Positions 25,268 to 35,677 of a stretch of 64,000 nt of DNA are shown piece after piece. How positions within the stretch are numbered: the stretch's first letter is position 1; each line of letters begins with the position of its first letter. Location: contig NZ_PVBS01000002.1 in NCBI RefSeq assembly GCF_002980575.1, positions 1,178,001-1,242,000 on the forward strand. Direction: 5' to 3'. Under the pieces are notes generated by a model. That model did no database searches and was not told where the DNA came from. It saw only the letters and a program-made list of their open reading frames with translations. A program made the position numbers and the translations under genes. This DNA comes from Sphingobacterium gobiense (lineage in GTDB: Bacteria; Bacteroidota; Bacteroidia; Sphingobacteriales; Sphingobacteriaceae).

Positions 25268-25678
25268 ATGTCCAAGAAAAACACGGTCAGAGACAAAGAG
25301 TTAAGCGCAGAGGTTCAAGAAAAAATGAATGAATCTGTTGAAGAGAAAGTGGAGGAAACACAGCATTTCCTTCGTTCTATTTTTTCAACAAAGCGTTTGT
25401 CTAGCTATTTGGTGGCGAGAAATCTGCCGTTTGCGGCATTTGTGGCACTTCTTGGCTTACTGTATATTTCGAATCGGCATTTGGCAGAAAGAACAGTTCG
25501 GACTATTGATCGGTTAGGGCGAGATGTGAAAGAGTTGAGTTGGGATTACAAATCACTATCTGCAGAGTTGATGAAGCTAACAACGCAAACCGAGATTGCG
25601 AAACGGGCGGATACCTTAGGATTGAAAGAACGTTTGGAGCCACCCATTAAATTGGAAGTAGTAAAAGATAAAAAGTAA
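25268..25678 (+). CDS. ftsL: FtsL-like cell division protein
   Basis: Small bitopic protein in the ftsL position between rsmH and ftsI. The 136 residues comprise an N-terminal charged region (about residues 1-55) and one membrane segment NLPFAAFVALLGLLYIS (about 56-74). A periplasmic coiled-coil-like helix follows (about 76-115), ending in RADTLGLKERLEPP. This is the architecture of FtsL, which acts with FtsB and FtsQ to activate FtsWI. Sequence similarity is weak, as usual in Bacteroidota, so the name rests on position and layout. ATG at 25268 is preferred to TTG at 25259. Confidence 0.82.
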   Translation: MSKKNTVRDKELSAEVQEKMNESVEEKVEETQHFLRSIFSTKRLSSYLVARNLPFAAFVALLGLLYISNRHLAERTVRTIDRLGRDVKELSWDYKSLSAELMKLTTQTEIAKRADTLGLKERLEPPIKLEVVKDKK

Positions 25679-25698
25679 CAAGACAGACACGGAGTCGT

Positions 25699-27819
25699 AT
25701 GAATATTAGGAAGACTATACTTATTCGCGTATACGTGGCATTCGGCCTCATGGTGCTTTTTGCACTGACGGTGTTCGGTAAGCTTTTGCATTTGCAATAT
25801 GTAGATGGCGGAGAATGGCGCGCAATGGTGGATAGTTTGACTATTAGCGAGCGCGGAATTGAAGCCGCCCGAGGTAATATCTATGCTAATGACGGTAGTC
25901 TACTGGCTACGTCGGTTCCAGAATATGAACTTCGATTTGATGCTATGTCGATACCGTTAGAGGCGGACGATGTGTTTCACTCAAAAGTGGATTCTTTAGC
26001 AACACGTTTGTCGACACATTTTAAAGATAAATCTTCGCGACAATACTTGGTTTTATTGAAAAATGCACGAGCAAAAAGACAGCGGTATGTTCTCGTCAAA
26101 CGGAATGTTTCGCATCAGGACTTAAAGATCATTAAGACCTTTCCTTTGTTTCATGCATTTAGGGAGGGTAGGAAGAGATATCCTACAAGCCTGGTTACCA
26201 TACGGGAGAATAAGCGGATTTTGCCTTTTACCAATTTGGCGGCTAGAACTATAGGATATAAAAACACGAAGGGAGATACGGTGCTAGTGGGCTTAGAAGG
26301 TGCGTACGGAAAGTATATCGATGGAAAGAGTGGTTCGCAATTAATGCAACGTATTGCGGGTGGTGTCTGGGTGCCTGTCAATCGGGAGGTAGAGGTTGCC
26401 CCGGTCGATGGTTCGGATATTATTTCGACACTGGATGTCAATATGCAGGACATGGCGCAGCGTGCCTTACAGAAGCAGTTGATAGCGAGTGATGCAGACA
26501 ATGGTTGTGTTGTGGTTATGGAGGTAAAGACGGGGGAAGTAAGAGCTATCGCAAATTTCACACGGGATAAGGAAGGTGTTTTTCGGGAGAAATATAATTA
26601 TGCTATAGCACAGGGTGCAGATCCGGGATCTACGTTTAAATTGGCCAGCTATTTGGCTTTGTTGGACGATGGCTTTGTGGATACATCGAGCACGGTGGAT
26701 ATAGGAAACGGTACGTACAAAGTGCCGGCACATACGATACGTGATTCGCATGCTCCCAAAAAATCTGTCCTGACGGTGAAAGAAGCTTTTGAAGAATCTT
26801 CGAACGTAGGTGTTGCGAAGTTGATAAATACCTATTACGGACAGAAACCGGAAAAATATACGTCGAAATTACATCATTTTGGATTGGGTAAGCCTTTGGG
26901 TTTGCAGATTCCAGGTGAGGCAATTCCTTGGGTGAAGACACCCGATAGTAGGACGTGGAGTAAGCTATCGCTCGTGCAAATGGCTTACGGTTACGAATTA
27001 CGGTTGACACCGTTACAGACGTTAGCGCTTTACAACGCGGTGGCCAACGATGGGGAATTGCTGGCACCGTTGTTTGTGAAGGAAATTCGGCATTTGGGTA
27101 ATACGGTGGAACGTTTTGATGCGAAGGTGCTTAACAAGCAAATTGCATCGAAAGAAGCTATCCGTAAAATGCAGGCGATGTTGGAAGGGGTGATGACAGA
27201 AGGAACAGGTAAGCGTTTGAGCTCACCCTTGTATACTTCAGCAGGTAAAACGGGAACCGCACAAATGAACGATGGTGCGCGAGGATACGGGCAGCGTCGT
27301 TATCAATCATCCTTTGCAGGATATTTTCCGGCTGAAAACCCGAAATATTCTATGATTGTGGTAATTCGAAACCCAAGAAAAGGATACTACGGTGGGGCTA
27401 TCGCTGGACCAGTCTTTAAGGAATTGGCAGATATGATTTATGCAAATGATTTAACCTTGCATGGAACGCTAGCAAACAGAAAAGTAAATACGTCCGGAGC
27501 AAAATTACCACTTACACTGAGAGGCTCGAAAGAAGCATCAAATATTGTTTACCAAGCGCTAGGATTTAAGCCGTCAAATTGGGAAGCGATAGCGCAGACG
27601 ACAGATTCCTCCGCCAAAGCCGCTCCTTTCGTGGAGGCTCAGGTGAAAGAAGGAGTTGTACCGAACGTATTGGGTATGGGTTTGTCCGATGCGATATTTA
27701 CGATGGAGAATGCTGGGTTTAAAACAAAGATTTCGGGCTGGGGTAAAGTGGTTAATCAGTCCCTTATTGCGGGAAAAAGATTAAAGGCAGGTACACCAAT
27801 CGAATTGGTGTTGAATTAG
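25699..27819 (+). CDS. ftsI: Peptidoglycan transpeptidase FtsI (PBP3-type) with PASTA domain
   Basis: Septal D,D-transpeptidase. The 706-residue protein has an N-terminal membrane anchor (about residues 8-30), a class B PBP dimerisation domain (about 50-220) and the transpeptidase domain. Active-site motifs are complete: S311-T-F-K314, S367-S-N369 and K517-T-G519. The C-terminus (about 650-706) is a PASTA domain beginning VVPNVLGMGLSDAIFTMENA, a feature common in Bacteroidota but absent from E. coli FtsI. It is followed 5 nt later by murE. Confidence 0.95.
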   Translation: MNIRKTILIRVYVAFGLMVLFALTVFGKLLHLQYVDGGEWRAMVDSLTISERGIEAARGNIYANDGSLLATSVPEYELRFDAMSIPLEADDVFHSKVDSLATRLSTHFKDKSSRQYLVLLKNARAKRQRYVLVKRNVSHQDLKIIKTFPLFHAFREGRKRYPTSLVTIRENKRILPFTNLAARTIGYKNTKGDTVLVGLEGAYGKYIDGKSGSQLMQRIAGGVWVPVNREVEVAPVDGSDIISTLDVNMQDMAQRALQKQLIASDADNGCVVVMEVKTGEVRAIANFTRDKEGVFREKYNYAIAQGADPGSTFKLASYLALLDDGFVDTSSTVDIGNGTYKVPAHTIRDSHAPKKSVLTVKEAFEESSNVGVAKLINTYYGQKPEKYTSKLHHFGLGKPLGLQIPGEAIPWVKTPDSRTWSKLSLVQMAYGYELRLTPLQTLALYNAVANDGELLAPLFVKEIRHLGNTVERFDAKVLNKQIASKEAIRKMQAMLEGVMTEGTGKRLSSPLYTSAGKTGTAQMNDGARGYGQRRYQSSFAGYFPAENPKYSMIVVIRNPRKGYYGGAIAGPVFKELADMIYANDLTLHGTLANRKVNTSGAKLPLTLRGSKEASNIVYQALGFKPSNWEAIAQTTDSSAKAAPFVEAQVKEGVVPNVLGMGLSDAIFTMENAGFKTKISGWGKVVNQSLIAGKRLKAGTPIELVLN

Positions 27820-27824
27820 AAGAT

Positions 27825-29279
27825 ATGAAGCTAAGAGAACTATTACACGCGATTCCGGTACAACAGCTCGAGGGAGCCCTCGAAGTGGAGGTGTTGTCCG
27901 TATGCTTCGATTCGCGGAAAGTACCCGCGGATAGTCTTTTTGTTGCCGTGCGGGGCGTGCATACTGATGGACATTTATACCTCGATAAAGCGATAGAAAA
28001 CGGGGCAAGGGTTTTAGTGCTCGACACCTTGCCAGCACAGTTACAGACAGATGTGACGTATGTGGTTGTGGCGGACACATCGTATGTACTGGGCTTGTTG
28101 GCAGCTAATTTTTATGGCGATCCTTCCAGAGCGCTTAAACTTGTCGGCGTTACGGGAACAAATGGTAAGACGACTATTGCTACCCTTCTCTTCAACTTGT
28201 TCAAAAGTTTAGGGTATCAAGTAGGATTGCTATCTACTGTGGAAAACAAAATTGGCGAACGAGTTATTCCCGCAACCCATACTACGCCAGATCCGATAGC
28301 ACTAAATAGGTTGCTTCGGGAAATGGTAGACGAAGGATGTGATTACTGTTTTATGGAAGTAAGTTCACATGCTGTCGTGCAACAACGTATTGCAGGATTA
28401 CGTTTTGCCGGAGGAATATTCGCGAATATAACACACGATCACTTGGATTTTCATGGTACGTTCGAACATTATATCAAAGCCAAGAAGAAGTTTTTTGACG
28501 ATTTGGATCGATTTGCTTTTGCGTTGACGAATATCGATGATCGTAATGGAGCGGTAATGTTGCAAAATACGTTTGCTCATAAGAAAACGTACGGTTTGAA
28601 AAATATGGCCGATTTCAAGGCTAAGATCGTCGAAAGTCATTTGGATGGTATGTTATTACAGGTAGATGGCCACGAAGTCTGGGTGAAATTAGTTGGCGGA
28701 TTTAATGCGTATAATCTGCTGGCGGTTTATGGTGCCGCAATTCTCTTGGAACAGGAAACCATGAAAGTGTTGACCGCGATGAGTGATATCGCAGGAGCGG
28801 AAGGTAGATTTGATATCGTTCGCTCAGCAAATGGTGTGGTCGGTATTGTGGATTATGCGCATACACCCGATGCGGTGGAGAATGTACTGTTGACTATCCG
28901 CGAATTGCGGAAAAGCGGTAAACAGATTATTACGGTATTAGGTTGTGGGGGCGATCGTGATAAATCCAAACGTCCTGAGATGGCGGGGGCGGCGGTACGT
29001 TTGAGTGATAAAGTCATTATCACATCGGATAATCCGAGAACAGAGGATCCGATAGCTATAATCCGCGATATGGAAGCTGGGGTAGATTCGAAAGATCGTA
29101 AACATGTTTTTACCATTGCTGAACGCAAAGAGGCTATCCGGGCGGCTTGCCATTTGGCACAAGCCGGCGACATTGTATTGGTAGCGGGAAAAGGGCACGA
29201 GAAATATCAAGAGATTAACGGTGTGCGTCACCATTTTGACGATAAGGAAGTTTTAATAGAAACGTTTAACGAACAATAA
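27825..29279 (+). CDS. murE: UDP-MurNAc-L-Ala-D-Glu:meso-diaminopimelate ligase
   Basis: Adds meso-DAP to the peptidoglycan precursor in the cytoplasm. The 484-residue Mur ligase has the ATP loop GVTGTNGKTT near residue 108 and the central domain signature HTTPDPIALN. The motif D402-N-P-R405 (SDNPRTEDP) is diagnostic for meso-DAP rather than lysine. The cell wall is therefore of the DAP type. No murF follows, unlike in Proteobacteria. Confidence 0.96.
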   Translation: MKLRELLHAIPVQQLEGALEVEVLSVCFDSRKVPADSLFVAVRGVHTDGHLYLDKAIENGARVLVLDTLPAQLQTDVTYVVVADTSYVLGLLAANFYGDPSRALKLVGVTGTNGKTTIATLLFNLFKSLGYQVGLLSTVENKIGERVIPATHTTPDPIALNRLLREMVDEGCDYCFMEVSSHAVVQQRIAGLRFAGGIFANITHDHLDFHGTFEHYIKAKKKFFDDLDRFAFALTNIDDRNGAVMLQNTFAHKKTYGLKNMADFKAKIVESHLDGMLLQVDGHEVWVKLVGGFNAYNLLAVYGAAILLEQETMKVLTAMSDIAGAEGRFDIVRSANGVVGIVDYAHTPDAVENVLLTIRELRKSGKQIITVLGCGGDRDKSKRPEMAGAAVRLSDKVIITSDNPRTEDPIAIIRDMEAGVDSKDRKHVFTIAERKEAIRAACHLAQAGDIVLVAGKGHEKYQEINGVRHHFDDKEVLIETFNEQ

Positions 29280-29288
29280 GAAATACGG

Positions 29289-30533
29289 ATGTTATATTAT
29301 CTATTCAGTTGGCTACAAGAACACATACATCTACCAGGAGCGGGATTGTTTCAATACATCTCTTTCAGGACAGCGATGGCCGTTATTGTGTCGTTAATTA
29401 TTACAACGGTATACGGAAGCCGCCTAATACGGGCTTTACGAGATAAGCAGGTGGGTGAGACGATTCGTGATCTGGGGCTAGAAGGAGAAAAGAAAAAGGC
29501 CGGTACGCCTACGATGGGTGGGCTGATTATTATCGGAGGTATTTTGGTGCCTACAGTTTTATTTGCCAAACTGGATAATATTTATATCATCATCATGATT
29601 ATCACAACGGTTTGGATGGGTACGATTGGTTTCTTAGATGATTACATTAAAGTGTTCCGAAAAAATAAAGAGGGGCTAGCCGGCCGGTTTAAGATTATCG
29701 GACAAGTAGGGCTTGGTACATTGATCGCTATCACCATGTATTTCCATCCTGATATTGTCGTTCGGGAAAAAGTGCCGAATCCCACCTCGACGAAAGCGGT
29801 GGAGATTATGATGGATACTCAAACAGGTGAGCGTTATTATGCAGAAAATGTGAAATCCACGAAGACCAATATTCCATTCTATAAAAACAATGAGTTTGAC
29901 TATGCGAAGGTGTTGAGCATGTTCGGTTTAAATGGTTACGTTGTCACGTTTATTGTGTTTTTAATTGTAGTCGTGTTCATCGTTACGGCCGTGTCTAACG
30001 GTGCAAATATTACGGATGGGATAGATGGATTGGCGACGGGAACCTCTGCTATTATTGGAATTACATTGGCAATTTTGGCGTACGTGTCTGGTAATGTGAT
30101 TTTTTCGGACTATTTGAACATCATGTATATCCCGAACTCTGGAGAGCTGGTAATTTTTGCGGGGGCATTCGTAGGTGCCTGTACAGGGTTCCTATGGTAT
30201 AACGCTTATCCTGCACAGGTGTTTATGGGCGATACGGGAAGTTTAACCATTGGCGGTATTATCGCAACATTTGCCATTCTCATTCGGAAAGAACTGTTGA
30301 TTCCAATGTTATGTGGTATATTCTTGCTTGAAAACCTGTCAGTGATTATGCAGGTATCGTATTTTAAATACACTAAGAAAAAATTTGGAGAAGGGCGACG
30401 AATATTTCTAATGTCTCCTTTACATCATCATTATCAAAAGAAAGGTTATCACGAATCGAAGATCGTTATGCGTTTTTTTATTGTATCGATTATTCTTGCA
30501 ATTCTGACCATTGTTACATTAAAAACACGGTAA
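29289..30533 (+). CDS. mraY: Phospho-N-acetylmuramoyl-pentapeptide-transferase
   Basis: Integral membrane enzyme that makes lipid I on undecaprenyl phosphate. The 414-residue protein has about ten membrane segments and the family motifs [10 protein letters not shown] (about residues 73-82), [12 protein letters not shown] with its catalytic aspartates, [15 protein letters not shown] and FMGDTGSL. The C-terminal [12 protein letters not shown] loop is present. An extra-membrane insertion of roughly 55 residues (about 160-215, from [10 protein letters not shown] on) makes it longer than E. coli MraY, as is typical for Bacteroidota. Confidence 0.97.
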   Translation: MLYYLFSWLQEHIHLPGAGLFQYISFRTAMAVIVSLIITTVYGSRLIRALRDKQVGETIRDLGLEGEKKKAGTPTMGGLIIIGGILVPTVLFAKLDNIYIIIMIITTVWMGTIGFLDDYIKVFRKNKEGLAGRFKIIGQVGLGTLIAITMYFHPDIVVREKVPNPTSTKAVEIMMDTQTGERYYAENVKSTKTNIPFYKNNEFDYAKVLSMFGLNGYVVTFIVFLIVVVFIVTAVSNGANITDGIDGLATGTSAIIGITLAILAYVSGNVIFSDYLNIMYIPNSGELVIFAGAFVGACTGFLWYNAYPAQVFMGDTGSLTIGGIIATFAILIRKELLIPMLCGIFLLENLSVIMQVSYFKYTKKKFGEGRRIFLMSPLHHHYQKKGYHESKIVMRFFIVSIILAILTIVTLKTR

Positions 30534-30534
30534 G

Positions 30535-31908
30535 ATGTCGAATATAGCACATACACATTATCCACAATCTGGCTTTCTTGCGATTCTAGGCGCAGGGGAG
30601 AGTGGCGTTGGTGCGGCTATTTTAGGCAAGGATAAGGGGTTCGATGTGTTCGTTTCCGATAAGGGGGGGATCAGCGATGACTATAAGGCTACATTACGAA
30701 AAGAGAAGATTGCTTTCGAGGAGCAACAACATAGCGAAGATAAAATTATGCAAGCGGCGCTGGTTGTGAAGAGCCCTGGAATTCCGGAACATGCGCCACT
30801 CGTAAAAGCATTAAAAGCGGCAAATATTCCAGTTATTTCAGAGATAGAATTTGCTGCACAATATACGGACGCCAAGCTTTACTGCATTACAGGATCTAAC
30901 GGCAAATCGACCACGACTATGTTGACTTATTATATGTTGCAGCGTGGTGGCGTAAACGTTGGTTTGGCGGGAAACATCGGGAAAAGCTTTGCATTACAGG
31001 TAGCGCGTGAAAAGTACGACGTATATGTGTTGGAGATATCCAGCTTTATGTTGGATGATATGTACCAATTCCGTGCTGATGTAGCTGTTATTTTAAATAT
31101 AACGCCCGATCATTTGGACCGCTACGACCAACATATGGAAAACTACGTCGCATCCAAATTTCGCATAATCCGGAACCAGACAAAAGATGATTATTTCATC
31201 TACTGCTTAGACGACGAGGAAACGATAAAAGGACTGTCTTTATTTAAGACAGAAGCGCAGCACTTGCCTTTTACACAAAAGCAATTGGTGGAGCAAGGAG
31301 CTTATATAGACGACCAAAAGAATATTATAATACAAGTACCAAACAAAGACATTTTTGCGATGAATATGGAAGAGTTATCATTACAGGGGAAGCACAATGC
31401 ATACAATAACATGGCTTCAGGCTTGATTGCGAAGGTTCAGGAATTACGCAACCAGACGATGAAAGAAAGCATGGAATCGTATGTAAACATCGAGCATCGT
31501 TTAGAGCATGTTGCTTGTATAGGAGGGGTGAATTATATTAATGATTCGAAGGCTACAAATGTCAATTCGGTTTGGTATGCCTTGGAGAGTTTCTCGCCCG
31601 ATATCATCTTGATTATGGGAGGAGTAGATAAAGGCAATGATTACGGAATGTTGCGGGATCTCGTAAAGTCCAAAGTTAAAGCCATTGTATGTATTGGTAA
31701 GGATACGGTACGTATTCATGAATCCTTTGAGGACGAAACCGAGGTGATTATAAACAGTTCGTCTATGCAGGACGCGGTCGAGATCGCTTCTTACTTAGCA
31801 AAAAAAGGGGATACAGTGCTGCTATCACCAGCTTGCGCAAGCTTTGATTGGTTTAAGAATTATGAGGAGCGGGGAGAAAAGTTTAAGGAAGCTGTCATGT
31901 CTTTGTAA
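30535..31908 (+). CDS. murD: UDP-MurNAc-L-Ala:D-Glu ligase
   Basis: Adds D-glutamate to the precursor. The 457-residue Mur ligase begins with a Rossmann-like domain (LAILGAGESGVGAAI) and has the ATP loop ITGSNGKSTTTML near residue 119. The central motif is NITPDHLDRYD, and the C-terminal domain contains NDSKATNVNSVWYAL and MGGVDKGNDYG. The end shows LLSPACASFDWFKNYEERG, a MurD signature. It starts 1 nt after the mraY stop codon. Confidence 0.96.
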   Translation: MSNIAHTHYPQSGFLAILGAGESGVGAAILGKDKGFDVFVSDKGGISDDYKATLRKEKIAFEEQQHSEDKIMQAALVVKSPGIPEHAPLVKALKAANIPVISEIEFAAQYTDAKLYCITGSNGKSTTTMLTYYMLQRGGVNVGLAGNIGKSFALQVAREKYDVYVLEISSFMLDDMYQFRADVAVILNITPDHLDRYDQHMENYVASKFRIIRNQTKDDYFIYCLDDEETIKGLSLFKTEAQHLPFTQKQLVEQGAYIDDQKNIIIQVPNKDIFAMNMEELSLQGKHNAYNNMASGLIAKVQELRNQTMKESMESYVNIEHRLEHVACIGGVNYINDSKATNVNSVWYALESFSPDIILIMGGVDKGNDYGMLRDLVKSKVKAIVCIGKDTVRIHESFEDETEVIINSSSMQDAVEIASYLAKKGDTVLLSPACASFDWFKNYEERGEKFKEAVMSL

Positions 31909-31927
31909 AACGAATAAAATGTGATAG

Positions 31928-33127
31928 ATGATGATGGATCAGATTTTCAGTAAATTAAAAGGTGACAAATGGATATGGATTATTGTGATTGTCCTATCCG
32001 GGTGGTCTCTGTTGGCGGTTTACAGTTCGGTAGGTACACTTGCCTATAAAGAAGGTAAAGGTACGGAACTGTATCTGTTCAAACACTTCTCCATTATTGC
32101 TGTAGGTTTGTTGCTGATGTATTTATCACATAAATTAGATTACCGTTATTATGCAGGTATTTCGAAATTGTTGATGATCATTACCATACCGCTATTGCTC
32201 TTCACGTTGATTGGCGGTAACAAGGTCAACGACGCTAGCCGTTGGGTAACGATTCCAGTCATCAATCAAACGTTTCAAACATCGGATTTGGCGAAATTAG
32301 CATTGATTACGTTTCTAGCCCGTATGCTGTCGCGTAAAGCACATGAAATCAAAGATCTTAAGAAGTCATTCATCCCGATAATGGGGACGGTATGTCTAGT
32401 TTTTGTCCTGATTGCTTGGGCAAACTTGTCCACCGCCTTAATGTTATTTGGTACAAGTGTATTGCTACTTTTGATCGGCCGTGTGAGCTTTAAGCAAATT
32501 GGCATTGTTTGTGTCGGTGGAGCATTCCTGTTGTTGCTAGTGATATTGATTGGGCCCCGACGCGATACTTATATCAGCCGTTTTCAAAGCTTCTTTAAAA
32601 CCGAACAAACAGTACAGCGTAATGTCTCCTTTCAAGAAGATAAAAATTACCAAGCAAATCTGGCCAAAATGTCTATCGCTTCGGGAGAGCTATTTGGTAA
32701 AGGTGCGGGGAATAGCGTAGGTAGGAATTTATTACCACATCCCTATTCTGATTTCATTTTTGCGGTTATTGTAGAGGAGTATGGAACTATCGGGGGCGCT
32801 ATCCTGCTTTTTCTATACGTTGCGTTAATGTATCGCTGTATACGCATCGTGACGCTGAGCCCGCGTGCGTTTGGAGCCTTCCTAGCGGCAGGCTTGGGAT
32901 TTAGCCTAACCATACAGGCATTGGCGAATATGGCTGTTGCAGTTGGTTTAGGGCCGGTGACAGGCGTGCCGTTACCACTAGTCAGTATGGGAGGGACGTC
33001 GATTTTGTTTACCAGTGTGGCACTGGGTATTATTTTAAGTGTTAGCAGGAGTATAGAAGAATTAAAAGGAAAAGAAGAGCTGAACGAAATTCCGAAAAAA
33101 CAACGCGTGGTTGTTGGAACGATATAG
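31928..33127 (+). CDS. ftsW: Peptidoglycan glycosyltransferase FtsW
   Basis: SEDS-family septal glycan polymerase, partner of FtsI. The 399-residue protein has about ten membrane helices. The family motif near the C-terminus is present (AVAVGLGPVTGVPLPLVSMG), as is the loop with the conserved SDFIFAVIVEE. Three ATG codons are adjacent at the start (31928, 31931 and 31934) and cannot be distinguished. The gene lies between murD and murG as in most dcw clusters. Confidence 0.94.
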   Translation: MMMDQIFSKLKGDKWIWIIVIVLSGWSLLAVYSSVGTLAYKEGKGTELYLFKHFSIIAVGLLLMYLSHKLDYRYYAGISKLLMIITIPLLLFTLIGGNKVNDASRWVTIPVINQTFQTSDLAKLALITFLARMLSRKAHEIKDLKKSFIPIMGTVCLVFVLIAWANLSTALMLFGTSVLLLLIGRVSFKQIGIVCVGGAFLLLLVILIGPRRDTYISRFQSFFKTEQTVQRNVSFQEDKNYQANLAKMSIASGELFGKGAGNSVGRNLLPHPYSDFIFAVIVEEYGTIGGAILLFLYVALMYRCIRIVTLSPRAFGAFLAAGLGFSLTIQALANMAVAVGLGPVTGVPLPLVSMGGTSILFTSVALGIILSVSRSIEELKGKEELNEIPKKQRVVVGTI

Positions 33128-33211
33128 GAGTTATAAGTGATGAATTATAAGTGGGCAGTGAATAGTAGACTGGCAACTGACGACTAATTACTGACAACTA
33201 AATAAGAAAAA
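33128..33211 (+). repeat. Low-complexity spacer with degenerate direct repeats
   Basis: This 84-bp spacer between ftsW and murG contains TTATAAGTGATGAATTATAAGTG (two TTATAAGTG copies) and repeated ACTGAC/GACTA words: CAACTGACGACTAATTACTG and then ACAACTAA. It is the longest gap between murD and ftsQ. No promoter or terminator was recognised. Confidence 0.4.
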
Positions 33212-34318
33212 ATGGGACACAAAGTAATCATAAGCGGAGGGGGTACAGGAGGGCATGTCTTTCCAGCTATTGCGATAGCGGATGCATTACGTCGTATTGA
33301 ACCGGATATCGAAATCTTGTTTGTGGGGGCAAATGGGCGTATGGAGATGAACCGTGTGCCCGAAGCGGGCTACAAAATTGTAGGACTGGATATACAAGGC
33401 ATTGATAGAAGTTCAGTATTGAAAAACTTGGTGCTGCCTTTCAAGTTGATAAATAGCTTGATAAAGGCGCGGAAAATGATAAAGGAATTTGAGGCAGATG
33501 CGGCAATAGGCGTTGGTGGGTTTGCGTCAGGACCTTTACTGATGGCAGCCAACAATATAGGAATGCCTACGTTGATTCAAGAGCAGAATTCCTATGCTGG
33601 TATAACGAATAAGCTTCTGGGGAAGAAAGCGCAAAAAATATGCGTCGCCTATGAGGGAATGGGTGCATTCTTTCCGGCGGAAAAAGTCATATTGACGGGT
33701 AATCCCATACGTCGCGATTCGGTTGCGATAACAGGTAAGCGTGATTTTGCTTTGCAGGTTTTTGGCCTGCAACCGCATAAGAAAACGATATTGATTATAG
33801 GTGGCAGTTTGGGTGCAAAGCAAATGAATGGTTATGTGTTGGATGTGATACATGAACTAGGTGAAAAAGATGATGTACAGTTCATTTGGCAGACAGGGAA
33901 AACCTATTACGAGGACATGGAGCGTATGCTGAAAATGGACAGTTTGATCCCTGGTAACGTAAAGGTGAAGCCATTTCTAGAACGCATGGATTTAGCTTAC
34001 GCGGCGGCAGACCTAATTATTTCGAGAGCGGGTGCGGGAACGATATCAGAACTTTGTGTCGTGGGCAAGCCCGTGATATTGGTGCCTTCGCCCAATGTTG
34101 CGGAGGATCATCAAACGAAAAATGCAAAGGCCTTGGTTGCTAATAAGGCGGCTGTGATGATTTCTGAAGCCGATGCTAAGCATACCATGATGCACGTGGC
34201 GTTGGCGTTACTTGCTGATGAAGCTAAATGTGCATCTTTAAGTACAGAAATTAAGAAGATGGCTAAGCCAGATGCGGATGAGGCGATAGCAAGAGAAGTA
34301 TTAAAAATGATTAAATAA
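33212..34318 (+). CDS. murG: UDP-GlcNAc:lipid I N-acetylglucosaminyltransferase
   Basis: Peripheral membrane GT28 enzyme that converts lipid I into lipid II. The 368-residue protein opens with the glycine-rich lipid/substrate loop SGGGTGGHVFPAIAIADAL (about residues 8-26). It has GVGGFASGP near 99, LIQEQNSYAG near 126 and the second glycine loop IGGSLGAK near 196. The donor-binding motif SRAGAGTISELCVVGKP is near 271-287. Its stop codon directly abuts the murC start. Confidence 0.96.
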   Translation: MGHKVIISGGGTGGHVFPAIAIADALRRIEPDIEILFVGANGRMEMNRVPEAGYKIVGLDIQGIDRSSVLKNLVLPFKLINSLIKARKMIKEFEADAAIGVGGFASGPLLMAANNIGMPTLIQEQNSYAGITNKLLGKKAQKICVAYEGMGAFFPAEKVILTGNPIRRDSVAITGKRDFALQVFGLQPHKKTILIIGGSLGAKQMNGYVLDVIHELGEKDDVQFIWQTGKTYYEDMERMLKMDSLIPGNVKVKPFLERMDLAYAAADLIISRAGAGTISELCVVGKPVILVPSPNVAEDHQTKNAKALVANKAAVMISEADAKHTMMHVALALLADEAKCASLSTEIKKMAKPDADEAIAREVLKMIK

Positions 34319-35677
34319 ATGAAGAACCTTGACCATATAAAACGTGTTTACCTGCTCGGAATAGGGGGGATTGGTATGAGCGGATTAGCCCGTTACTTCA
34401 AACACTTAGGTTGTGATGTGCAAGGTTACGATAAAACAGAGACCGAGCTAACGCGTGCTTTGGTGCATGAGGGTATTCAGGTAATCTATCAGGATGATAC
34501 CGAACTACTGCCAGATGAATATAAACGACCATCGGAGCACACGTTACTGATTTATACACCAGCGGTTCCGAAAGATCTTAAACTGAAGGTCTATTTTTTA
34601 GATAGAGGAATTAGTTTGTACAAGCGTTCGGAGGTTTTAGGAATGATTAGCGCGAGCCGATTTACGATTGCAGTGGGGGGAACGCACGGCAAAACGACCA
34701 CGTCGACGATGATTGCACATATATTAAAGGATTCGGGTTATGATTGCTCCGCGTTTTTGGGCGGAATCAGTTCCAATTATAATAGCAATGTGTTATATGG
34801 TGAAAATAATGTGGTCGTGGTCGAGGCCGACGAATACGATCGTTCGTTTCTTACGTTGCATCCGAATATTGCTGTAGTTACCTCCGCCGATCCCGATCAT
34901 TTGGATATATATGGTGATGAACGACACCTTATCGAATCTTTCGAGCTGTTTTTAAAGCGCGTAGTCCAAGACGGTGTATCCATTGTGAAGAAAGGTTTGC
35001 CTTTTAGCGGAAACATAATCTACGCAAACGAGGATGAGTGCGATGCTTATGCGCGTGGCGTTCGCGTGGACGATGGTGTGTTTTATTTTGATTACGTCTC
35101 CGAACAAACGGAAATGTTAAACATCCCCTTAGGGATTCCAGGGCTACATAATGTAGAAAACGCGGTGGCCGCGATTACCGTAGCTTTACAGCTTCGGATT
35201 ACGCCCGATAAAATTAAATCGGCTTTGGCTTCGTTTAGGGGCGCGAAGAGACGGTTTGAATATATCGTTAAAACGGCGGCACACGTGTATATAGACGATT
35301 ATGCCCATCACCCAGAAGAATTACGCGCGTTTCTTACATCGATGAGAAAACTTTATCCCACAAAGAAATTGACCGTAGTTTTCCAGCCGCACTTATATAG
35401 CAGGACGCGGGATTTCGTGGATGGTTTTGCGGAGGTACTGGGATTAGCAGACGAACTGTTGTTGATGGATATTTATCCGGCAAGAGAATTGCCTATTGAA
35501 GGTATAACTTCAGCCTGGTTGTTGGATAAGATTAATATAGATCGTAAACAGCTTGTGTCGCCAGCAGGTGTCTTGGAGGTAGTAGAGCGAAATCGTCCAG
35601 AGCTGGTCGTGACGGTAGGAGCGGGTGATGTTGATAAATTGGTTAAACCATTAAAAAAGCTATTGGAAAATGCTTAA
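34319..35677 (+). CDS. murC: UDP-MurNAc:L-alanine ligase
   Basis: First amino-acid ligase of the peptidoglycan pathway. The 452-residue protein has an N-terminal LLGIGGIGMSGLARYF fold, the ATP loop VGGTHGKTTTSTM near residue 119, and the central motif VEADEYDRSFL. SADPDHLDIYGD and the C-terminal YIDDYAHHPEELRA are also present; the HHPEE stretch is characteristic of MurC. It overlaps ftsQ by 8 nt. Confidence 0.96.
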   Translation: MKNLDHIKRVYLLGIGGIGMSGLARYFKHLGCDVQGYDKTETELTRALVHEGIQVIYQDDTELLPDEYKRPSEHTLLIYTPAVPKDLKLKVYFLDRGISLYKRSEVLGMISASRFTIAVGGTHGKTTTSTMIAHILKDSGYDCSAFLGGISSNYNSNVLYGENNVVVVEADEYDRSFLTLHPNIAVVTSADPDHLDIYGDERHLIESFELFLKRVVQDGVSIVKKGLPFSGNIIYANEDECDAYARGVRVDDGVFYFDYVSEQTEMLNIPLGIPGLHNVENAVAAITVALQLRITPDKIKSALASFRGAKRRFEYIVKTAAHVYIDDYAHHPEELRAFLTSMRKLYPTKKLTVVFQPHLYSRTRDFVDGFAEVLGLADELLLMDIYPARELPIEGITSAWLLDKINIDRKQLVSPAGVLEVVERNRPELVVTVGAGDVDKLVKPLKKLLENA

